From: Accumulibacter sp.
Lineage (GTDB): Bacteria; Pseudomonadota; Gammaproteobacteria; Burkholderiales; Rhodocyclaceae
NCBI GenBank assembly: GCA_031264825.1
Contig: JAISDL010000063.1
Span: forward strand, 1 to 7,283
Reading direction: 5' to 3'
DNA length: 7,283 nucleotides
The position numbers and the translations under genes are program-made. Each line of letters starts with the position of its first letter. Position 1 is the first letter of the stretch. This document shows positions 1-4,486 of the stretch, piece after piece. The notes under the pieces were generated by a model that saw only the letters and a program-made list of their open reading frames with translations, searched no databases and had not been told where the DNA came from.

Positions 1-245
1 TCGTCGCGTTTTCTTTCGCCTTGTGGAAACGCGGGCGCGCCGAGCTTCACCGCGTCGGATGCGGATTGGAATGCGAACTTGTCGCGGTAGAGGTAATAAC
101 CCTCGCTGATTTCAAAATGAACGACGAGCGTCTTTTCGTCCGCCGCCCACGCCGATGGCCTGAAAGCGAGGCGCGGAGGCAAAAGATTTGCGGCGCCCGC
201 GAGCGACGCGACGAAAAAAAGGAGGAAGGCGAAGCGACGGATCAC
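1..245 (-). CDS. dsbD: Thiol:disulfide interchange protein DsbD, N-terminal part (runs off the left edge)
   Basis: Reading leftward from a GTG at 245-243, 81 codons stay open to the window edge. Residues 1-19 look like a signal peptide: a basic start (VIRRF), a hydrophobic run (AFLLFFVASLAG), then small residues. The mature start resembles the periplasmic alpha domain of DsbD, with LLPPRLAF at 21-28, a beta-strand segment LVVHFEI (40-46), the hallmark GYYLYRDKF at 49-57, and LGAPAFPQGE at 68-77. Known role of the family: DsbD carries electrons from cytoplasmic thioredoxin across the inner membrane to periplasmic DsbC and CcmG/DsbE. The alpha-domain cysteines, the membrane domain and the thioredoxin-like domain lie outside the window. 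The GTG overlaps the cutA stop (GTGA), which supports this start and suggests translational coupling. Family assignment is good; completeness cannot be judged. Confidence 0.85.
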   Translation of the reverse strand, partial: MIRRFAFLLFFVASLAGAANLLPPRLAFRPSAWAADEKTLVVHFEISEGYYLYRDKFAFQSASDAVKLGAPAFPQGERKRD

Positions 246-571
246 GGCGCGGCGTCGCTCCGCGTTTCGGCGGCGACCCAATCCAGATACTCCGGCAGAC
301 CGCGCTCGACCGGAATCGCGACGATTTCGGGTGTCTCATAGGGGTGCGCGGCGCGGAGCGCGGCTTCGAGCGCCGGGTACGCCGAGACGGTCGTTTTTAT
401 GAAAAGCGGGACCTCGTCGGCCGATTCGACGACGCCCTTCCAGCGGTAGATCGAGCGACAGGGCGGCAAGATATTGACGCACGCGGCGAGCCGACGCGAG
501 ACGAGCACATCGGCAATTTTTTCGGCGCACGCGCGATCGGGGAGATTCGTCAGGACCAAAAGCGTGTTCAT
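242..571 (-). CDS. cutA: Divalent-cation tolerance protein CutA
   Basis: This 109-residue protein is the usual length for bacterial CutA1, a small trimeric cytoplasmic protein linked to copper and divalent-cation tolerance, whose exact biochemical role is unsettled. Conserved elements are the N-terminal strand LLVLTNLPD (4-12), the segment RRLAACVNILPPCRSIYRWKG (26-46, with C31 and YRW), EVPLFIKT (53-60), and HPYETPEIVAIPV (76-88). The ATG at 571 is the only sensible start because an in-frame TAG lies three codons upstream. No strong Shine-Dalgarno sequence is seen. It lies 65 bp after the nodJ-type stop, and its own TGA (244-242) overlaps the dsbD GTG, so the two are probably co-transcribed. 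A TAGAAT hexamer at 583-578 (minus) could be a -10 box only six bases from the ATG, but no matching -35 was found. Confidence 0.95.
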   Translation of the reverse strand: MNTLLVLTNLPDRACAEKIADVLVSRRLAACVNILPPCRSIYRWKGVVESADEVPLFIKTTVSAYPALEAALRAAHPYETPEIVAIPVERGLPEYLDWVAAETRSDAAP

Positions 572-636
572 GAAGCGATTCTATTCCATTTTTGCGTCGT
601 CTCCGGCTGCGTCTTTGAGGACTCGCCGCGCGGTCG

Positions 637-1440
637 TCAATTCAGCAGACGGCGGCGCGTAAGAAAGACGGCGACGCGGAAGGCGACGATCGTGACGCCG
701 AGCAGCACCGCGACGTGCAGGACGATGTCTTGGGGGCACTCGCCGAGCAGGAGCGGGCGCACGAGCCGTACCGCGTGCGACAGCGGCAACCACGAAGCGA
801 CCAGATATATCGAGTGCGGAAGATTTTCCACGGGGAAAAAAATGCCCGAAATCATCAGCATCGGCGTGATGAAGAGTGTGAAGTAATACATGAAAAAGTC
901 GTACGAGGGCGCGAGCGCGCAGACGACGAGGCCGATCGCCGCGAACGCGAAACCCGTGAGAAATATGATCGGGAGCACCCACAACGCGAGCGGCAGCGAA
1001 CTCAATCCCAGTGCCGAAATCACGAGCAGGATCGAAAACCCCGAGAGGAAGCTCTTGCTCGCCGCCCAGAAAAGTTCTCCGGCGAGGACGTCGTCGAGCG
1101 AGAGCGGCGTGACGAGTATCGCGTCCCAGGTTTTCTGCGTACGCATCCGGGAGAACGCCGAGTAGAGCGATTCGAAAGTCGCGGCGTTCATCGCGCTGGC
1201 GACGATCATTCCCGCGATGAGGAATTGCATGTAATCGACCCCCGAAATCCGCGGCAACATGCGGCCGAGGCCGTATCCGAGTCCCAGCATGTAGATCAAG
1301 GGGTCGGCGAGGTTGCCGAGTAGCGAGGGAAACGCCAGTTTGCGCCAGACGAGAAAATTTCGGCGCCATACGGGAATCCACCCGAACGAAAAAAGTCCCG
1401 CGCTGGGGAGGCCGGGTTTTCCAGAAGGGTGTGCGCTCAT
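637..1440 (-). CDS. nodJ: NodJ-type ABC-2 exporter permease
   Basis: 267 residues, close to the ~260 of NodJ. This is the membrane subunit of an ABC-2 exporter, pairing with the NodI-type ATPase directly upstream. The N-terminal amphipathic stretch WIPVWRRNFLVWRKLAFPSL (21-40) leads into NLADPLIYMLGLGYGLG (43-59). Further hydrophobic spans lie at roughly 71-90, 128-147, 150-176, 182-204 and 240-260, giving about six membrane segments. The family signature before the fifth periplasmic loop is TPMLMISGIFFPVENLP (192-208). In rhizobia NodIJ exports lipochito-oligosaccharide Nod factors. Close homologues occur in many non-symbiotic betaproteobacteria, where the substrate is not established, and nothing here suggests nod genes. 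A 46-bp gap separates it from the ATPase gene. No good ribosome binding site precedes the ATG at 1440. Confidence 0.9.
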   Translation of the reverse strand: MSAHPSGKPGLPSAGLFSFGWIPVWRRNFLVWRKLAFPSLLGNLADPLIYMLGLGYGLGRMLPRISGVDYMQFLIAGMIVASAMNAATFESLYSAFSRMRTQKTWDAILVTPLSLDDVLAGELFWAASKSFLSGFSILLVISALGLSSLPLALWVLPIIFLTGFAFAAIGLVVCALAPSYDFFMYYFTLFITPMLMISGIFFPVENLPHSIYLVASWLPLSHAVRLVRPLLLGECPQDIVLHVAVLLGVTIVAFRVAVFLTRRRLLN

Positions 1441-1468
1441 GGTGTTGTCGAATCTTGTGATAAACGCT

Positions 1469-1499
1469 TCAATCGTTTCAATTGCCTCAATCCCTCAAT
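1469..1499. repeat. Four short ATTGA repeats spanning the nodI stop
   Basis: On the plus strand TCAAT (ATTGA in the coding direction) begins at 1469, 1478, 1487 and 1495, a period of 9, 9 and 8 bases. The array covers the last codons of the NodI-type gene, its stop and part of the 46-bp gap before the permease start. It is visible directly. Whether it is a binding array, an RNA element or chance low complexity is unknown. Confidence 0.4.
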
Positions 1500-2407
1500 T
1501 CACGCCCGGTCAGCTTGATGAAAACGTCTTCGAGGTTCGCGGCGCGGTGGAGCGAATGCAGCGCGCGCTCCTTGTCGAGCGCTTCGCAGACCAGCGTCGT
1601 ATCGTTGCAGTAGAAATACGCGGTCTCGCCCGCGATTTCAAGCCGCTGGCACAGCGCGCGGCGCGCTTTTGCCCACGCGACGGCGTTTTCGCCGAAAATC
1701 TCGATGACGTTCGGTTCGATCTGCGACGCGATCAGTTCGTGCGGGTTGCCCTCGGCGACGATCTGCCCGTGGTCGAGGACGATGAGCCGCTCGCACAGGC
1801 GTTCGGCTTCTTCCATGAAGTGCGTCGTCAGGATCAGCGTTTTTCCCTGCGCGACGAGCTGTTTCAGGCGATCCCAGATCAGATGGCGCGCCTGCGGGTC
1901 GAGGCCGGTGGTCGGTTCGTCGAGGAACAGGATATCCGGGTCGTTGACGAGCGCGCGGGCGAGTGTCAGGCGTCGTTTCATCCCGCCCGAAAGCGCCTCG
2001 ACGCGCGCGTTCTCTTTGTCGGTCAGACCGGCGAAGTCGAGCAGGCCGGGGATGCGCCGGCGCATTTCGGGTTTTTTCAGGCCGAAGTAGCGCGAGTAAA
2101 CAAGGAGGTTTTCGTTGACCGTAAAATCGGGGTCGAGGTTGTCGAATTGCGGGACGACGCCGACGCGCGCGCGCGCCGCGCATGCATCGTCCGGGATCGA
2201 ATGGCCGCCGAGCAGGATTTTCCCTTCGTCGGGCGGCGTAAGCCCGAGGCAACAGCGCAAGGTCGTCGTTTTCCCCGCACCGTTCGGCCCAAGGATTCCG
2301 AAACACGCGCCGACGGGAACCGAAAAACCGATTCCCGAAATGACGCTTCGACCGCCGTAACTTTTTCGGAGGCCGGAAATTTCGAGTGCGGAGTTCAGTG
2401 ACGCCAT
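1487..2407 (-). CDS. nodI: NodI-type ABC transporter ATP-binding protein
   Basis: The chosen start gives 306 residues, the usual NodI length. An upstream in-frame ATG at 2506 would add 33 residues of Pro/Arg-rich sequence lying wholly inside the hydrolase gene, so I reject it. Motifs in order: Walker A GPNGAGKTT (40-48), Q-loop Q87 within VVPQFDNLDPDFTV, ABC signature LSGGMKRR (139-146), Walker B ILFLDEP with catalytic E164 (159-165), D-loop GLDPQARHLIW (168-178), and H-loop H196 in LTTHFMEEAERLC. The NodI-specific C-terminal region follows, ending in ANLEDVFIKLTGRELRD (290-306). It is a cytoplasmic ATPase that would drive the NodJ-type permease encoded next. Its ATG overlaps the hydrolase end by 13 bp (2395-2407), indicating one transcript. 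A dedicated role in Nod-factor export is unlikely without nodulation genes nearby. Confidence 0.92.
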   Translation of the reverse strand: MASLNSALEISGLRKSYGGRSVISGIGFSVPVGACFGILGPNGAGKTTTLRCCLGLTPPDEGKILLGGHSIPDDACAARARVGVVPQFDNLDPDFTVNENLLVYSRYFGLKKPEMRRRIPGLLDFAGLTDKENARVEALSGGMKRRLTLARALVNDPDILFLDEPTTGLDPQARHLIWDRLKQLVAQGKTLILTTHFMEEAERLCERLIVLDHGQIVAEGNPHELIASQIEPNVIEIFGENAVAWAKARRALCQRLEIAGETAYFYCNDTTLVCEALDKERALHSLHRAANLEDVFIKLTGRELRD

Positions 2408-3033
2408 GCCGAAACGACGATATCGCGGATGATGTGCAGGCGGCGGTGGAAAAAATGATCCGCGCCGGGGATGACGACGACGGGCAGGTCGAGCGGTTCG
2501 GCCCACGCCAACACGTTTGCGAGCGGAACGGTTTCGTCGCGCCCGCCGTGGATGACGATCGTATCCTTTGCGACGGTTTCGGTGGGGTAACGGCGTAGCC
2601 CCTCGATGTGTCCGGCGGCCGTCCCGACCAAGACCATCCCCTGCGCGGGACGACCCGATTCGGCAAGCGCGCGCCCGACGCGCGTCTGGACGTAAGCACC
2701 GAACGAGTAGCCCGCCAGCGCGACCGGGAGTTCGCCGTAACGCTGTTTCACCTCATCGACGAGCGCGAGCATGTCGGCGCTCTCGCCGAGGCCGTCGTCG
2801 TGCGTCCCGGCGCTGCCTCCCACGCCGCGGAAATTCGGACGAATCGCGAGATAGCCCAGGTGCGCGAAGACGCGCGCGAGCGTCTGGACGACCTTGTTCG
2901 TGTTTTCCCCGCCGAACAGTGGATGCGGATGGCATACAAGCGCGATGCCTCTTGGCGCCCCCGGATTCTCGACGATCGCCTCGATGATTCCCATTGAGCC
3001 GTCGAAGCGGCAGACTTCTTCGCTCGGCCTCAT
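2395..3033 (-). CDS. Alpha/beta hydrolase, COG2945-like
   Basis: A 212-residue single-domain alpha/beta hydrolase with no signal peptide or membrane segment, so presumably cytoplasmic. The characteristic HPHPLFGG lies at 35-42, followed by NKVVQTLARVF (46-56) and RPNFRGVGGSAG (65-76), typical of this small bacterial subfamily. The nucleophile elbow GYSFGA places Ser110 as catalytic serine. Likely partners are Asp166 in HGGRDETVPL and His193 in PGADHFFH. The natural substrate of the subfamily is not known to me; an esterase or acyl-hydrolase role is inference. The ATG at 3033 has no clear Shine-Dalgarno sequence and sits inside the ATGA stop of a 17-codon upstream reading frame. The 3' end overlaps the NodI-type gene by 13 bp, placing it at the head of the hydrolase-nodI-nodJ group. 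Confidence 0.88.
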   Translation of the reverse strand: MRPSEEVCRFDGSMGIIEAIVENPGAPRGIALVCHPHPLFGGENTNKVVQTLARVFAHLGYLAIRPNFRGVGGSAGTHDDGLGESADMLALVDEVKQRYGELPVALAGYSFGAYVQTRVGRALAESGRPAQGMVLVGTAAGHIEGLRRYPTETVAKDTIVIHGGRDETVPLANVLAWAEPLDLPVVVIPGADHFFHRRLHIIRDIVVSAWRH

Positions 3034-3083
3034 GCGCCCGGGAACGAAAAATCGTCAGGAAAAAGTTCGTCTCTTTCTTTCAT
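3030..3083 (-). CDS. Possible 17-residue leader peptide upstream of the hydrolase
   Basis: From ATG at 3083-3081 the minus strand reads MKERDELFPDDFSFPGA and stops at TGA 3032-3030. That TGA overlaps the hydrolase ATG in an ATGA arrangement, the form used for translational coupling, and the hydrolase has no obvious ribosome binding site of its own. The hexamer GATAAT (3094-3089) ends five bases before this ATG, so a transcript from it would be nearly leaderless. No -35 match at normal spacing was found. It could equally be a chance short frame. Confidence 0.3.
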   Translation of the reverse strand: MKERDELFPDDFSFPGA

Positions 3084-3143
3084 GCCCTATTATCGCACGC
3101 CTTGCACGGTCGATGATTTGCGCGCCGTCAAACCAGGAGCGGC

Positions 3144-3172
3144 GAGTGGATGTAGAATAAAAAACATCCGCT
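3144..3172. promoter_or_regulatory. Inverted repeat upstream of gene A1
   Basis: AGTGGATGT and ACATCCGCT can pair as nine base pairs (one G-T wobble) around an AT-rich ten-base loop that contains TAGAAT (3153-3158) at its left edge. It lies between the divergent hydrolase and A1 starts. No run of T follows on either strand, so it is not a standard terminator. It may be an operator or promoter-associated site. The TAGAAT has no convincing -35 partner. Confidence 0.25.
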
Positions 3173-3194
3173 GAAGGTTGCGGTCATTTGAAGC

Positions 3195-3305
3195 CCGCGC
3201 ATGAGGAAAAACCATGAAAAAAACGCCCAAAAGCTATTTACCCGCCGAAGAGCGCGAAGCGATTTTACGCGAAGGCGGGATGAATCTCGTTTATCTCATT
3301 GAATC
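3195..3305 (+). repeat. 111-bp perfect direct repeat, copy 1
   Basis: This stretch is identical base for base to 4132-4242 (offset 937). It starts with CCGCGCATGAGG, includes the ribosome binding site, and runs through codon 30 and into codon 31 of gene A1. Identity stops sharply on both sides, which indicates recent duplication or gene conversion. Confidence 0.95.
3203..3207 (+). promoter_or_regulatory. Ribosome binding site of gene A1
   Basis: GAGGA lies six bases before the ATG at 3214. It is one of the few clear Shine-Dalgarno sequences in the window and supports both the strand and the start of A1. An identical site at 4140-4144 precedes A2. Confidence 0.7.
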
Positions 3306-3507
3306 TCAGGAAGCGGGTAACGCGGGCGATGAAGAGGCGGCTTGGGCCTGGATGGCCCTTGCCGAACTACCGCCAACCGCCTTGATGATGATCAAGAAAT
3401 GGAACGGTCCGGATTACATCCGAAATATGGGGTTTCGCACAGACAGGGCCGACGCTGCTTACGGCCCCGGTTGGCTTGACCAGCCTCTACCGGATGGAGC
3501 GGGCTGA
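3214..3507 (+). CDS. Unrecognised 97-residue protein A1, first copy
   Basis: I do not recognise this family. The protein is small, has no signal peptide or membrane span, and begins with a basic and acidic stretch (MKKTPKSYLPAEEREAILRE). A likely helical middle rich in Ala and Trp follows (EEAAWAWMALAEL, 40-52), then the C-terminal motif ADAAYGPGWLDQPL (79-92). A clear GAGGA site precedes the ATG. Gene B starts two bases after the stop, so A1 and B should be co-translated. A paralogue (A2) lies 937 bp downstream. Between them the first 31 residues and residues 79-92 are encoded by identical DNA, while 26 of 47 residues match in between. The gene runs against all identified neighbours. An immunity or antitoxin-type partner of gene B is one guess, supported only by size and pairing. 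Confidence 0.75.
   Translation: MKKTPKSYLPAEEREAILREGGMNLVYLIESQEAGNAGDEEAAWAWMALAELPPTALMMIKKWNGPDYIRNMGFRTDRADAAYGPGWLDQPLPDGAG
3448..3490 (+). repeat. 43-bp perfect direct repeat in the 3' end of A1
   Basis: Identical to 4385-4427 at the same 937-bp offset as the 5' repeat, so the intervening diverged part contains no net insertion or deletion. It encodes the conserved C-terminal motif AYGPGWLDQPL and ends in the CTCTAC hexamer at which copy 2 switches to gene B sequence. Confidence 0.95.
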
Positions 3508-3509
3508 CG

Positions 3510-4058
3510 ATGGCAGACTCCGTGCAACAGCTTCGGCGCTTGTTGGTTGCGGAAGAAGTCTTTACAGACGCCATGAGAAATACCAGGCCGGCAAAGAGTC
3601 TACAAAATACTCGGAGCGGCTTGTTGAAACATCTTCGTGAAGTCGGTCAAAGCGGCGATCTGTATTTGATCGTCGCTACCGAGCGGGGAATCATAGACGG
3701 CGACCTGTCCCGCTACGCCAACAGTCGGGCGATGAGTAGCAGTCTGAATGCGGCCCTCAATGAAATTGCCGTCATTGAGCGGCATATCGGCTTGGTGAGC
3801 GACCCGGACAAATATCGCACGATAAATGAGGGCTACAGTTTGCCGAAAAATCGCAAAGGCGGCTTGCCCTTTGACGAGGCGCGCCAAGCGATGGCGAGCC
3901 ATCTTGCGCGGCTCGACAACATGGACAAATCCCGGCTCGACGACGACGAAAAAAAGATCATCGACGCAAGAAAGACCGCCATATTCAACGCGGGTAAACT
4001 CTACGCCAGACGGCAGGCTGAAACCCTCGGCGTCGAATCGAAGCGGGATGTGCTTTGA
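3510..4058 (+). CDS. Unrecognised 182-residue protein B
   Basis: I do not recognise this family. The protein is hydrophilic, rich in charged residues and probably largely helical, with no signal peptide or membrane span, so likely cytoplasmic. Visible segments are a basic N-terminal helix (QQLRRLLVAEEVFTDAMR, 6-23), a more hydrophobic strand-like stretch LYLIVATERGIIDGDLS (51-67), a helix-like region at 76-95, and a charged C-terminal part containing SRLDDDEKKIIDARK (141-155). The ATG lies two bases after the A1 stop, with GGAG at 3496-3499 region ten bases upstream, so A1-B is a two-gene unit. The 3' portion, from codon 164, recurs after A2 as a remnant. Sampled GC is somewhat lower than in the flanking genes. 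A toxin or effector partner to A1 is conceivable, but no catalytic motif supports it. Confidence 0.7.
   Translation: MADSVQQLRRLLVAEEVFTDAMRNTRPAKSLQNTRSGLLKHLREVGQSGDLYLIVATERGIIDGDLSRYANSRAMSSSLNAALNEIAVIERHIGLVSDPDKYRTINEGYSLPKNRKGGLPFDEARQAMASHLARLDNMDKSRLDDDEKKIIDARKTAIFNAGKLYARRQAETLGVESKRDVL
3999..4035 (+). repeat. 37-bp segment of gene B repeated after A2
   Basis: Positions 3999-4035, codons 164 to 175 and one base of codon 176 of gene B, are identical to 4422-4458 (offset 423). The change of offset from 937 to 423 marks a 514-bp difference between the two units. Confidence 0.95.
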
Positions 4059-4131
4059 TTCAGCCGATGTCAAAAATAAAATCAGCGCACAAGGATGAGA
4101 ATCTTTACCATGATGTGGAAAATCTGAATGT
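4059..4131. other. Spacer between gene B and the second unit
   Basis: 73 bp, relatively AT-rich, with no gene, no convincing hairpin terminator and no clear promoter. Its sequence is not repeated upstream of A1 or after A2, so it marks the edge of the duplicated unit. Confidence 0.6.
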
Positions 4132-4242
4132 CCGCGCATGAGGAAAAACCATGAAAAAAACGCCCAAAAGCTATTTACCCGCCGAAGAGCGCGAAGCGAT
4201 TTTACGCGAAGGCGGGATGAATCTCGTTTATCTCATTGAATC
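4132..4242 (+). repeat. 111-bp perfect direct repeat, copy 2
   Basis: Second copy of 3195-3305, including the GAGGA ribosome binding site at 4140-4144 and the first codons of A2. Confidence 0.95.
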
Positions 4243-4444
4243 ACAGAAAGCGGGCAAGGCGGGCGATGAAGAAACCGCTTGGGCTTGGTTGGCTCTCGCG
4301 GATATTCCCGCCTATTCGCTGATGGCGTGCAAGGACGTTTTGGGTGCGGACTTCATACGCAAAGTGGGCTTGAGAACCGCTCCCGCCGACGCTGCTTACG
4401 GCCCCGGTTGGCTTGACCAGCCTCTACGCCAGACGGCAGGCTGA
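4151..4444 (+). CDS. Unrecognised 97-residue protein A2, second copy with a chimeric C-terminus
   Basis: Paralogue of A1 with identical start region and ribosome binding site. Residues 1-31 and 79-92 are the same. The middle (32-78) matches at 26 of 47 positions and keeps the pattern AGDEE-AWAW-ALA, suggesting both versions are folded and selected rather than decaying. The last five residues, RQTAG, do not come from an A gene: after the CTCTAC hexamer at 4422-4427 the DNA is that of gene B read in a different frame, and the stop TGA is formed from B codons Ala-Glu (GCT GAA). By luck the length stays 97. There is no intact gene B behind it, so if A1 and B act as a pair, A2 is an orphan partner. 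Function unknown. Confidence 0.72.
   Translation: MKKTPKSYLPAEEREAILREGGMNLVYLIESQKAGKAGDEETAWAWLALADIPAYSLMACKDVLGADFIRKVGLRTAPADAAYGPGWLDQPLRQTAG
4385..4427 (+). repeat. 43-bp perfect direct repeat in the 3' end of A2
   Basis: Second copy of 3448-3490. It overlaps the gene B-derived repeat (4422-4458) by the six bases CTCTAC, the presumed recombination junction. Confidence 0.95.
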
Positions 4445-4458
4445 AACCCTCGGCGTCG
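4428..4458 (+). pseudogene. Remnant of a second gene B
   Basis: Following the CTCTAC junction, 31 bases are identical to 4005-4035 of gene B, encoding residues 166-175 (ARRQAETLGV) plus one further base. The start and most of the gene are absent and the first 17 bases now serve as the end of A2. Identity to B ends at 4458, after which the sequence becomes the 3' flank of the VanZ gene. The simplest reading is a 514-bp deletion in an ancestral A-B duplicate. Confidence 0.8.
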
Positions 4459-4486
4459 CGCCCATTTGAGCGGCTTGAAGGAGGAA

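Noticed and set aside
1313..2401. 362-codon plus-strand frame opposite the NodI gene
   Set aside because: Antisense to an ATPase with every ABC motif intact; no independent support.
2408..2506. 33-residue N-terminal extension of the NodI-type ATPase
   Set aside because: It is Pro/Arg-rich, unlike NodI, and is fully contained in the hydrolase gene. The ATG at 2407 gives the normal family length.
3144..4131. Possible shared promoter sequence upstream of A1 and A2 (GATGT followed by TCCGC at similar spacing)
   Set aside because: The match is a few bases long with different distances to the start codon, so chance is as good an explanation.
3600..4139. Long minus-strand open frame (179 codons) opposite gene B
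   Set aside because: It lies almost wholly antisense to B, has no ribosome binding site I can see, and its composition looks like a complement shadow. B has better spacing, a Shine-Dalgarno sequence and partnership with A1.
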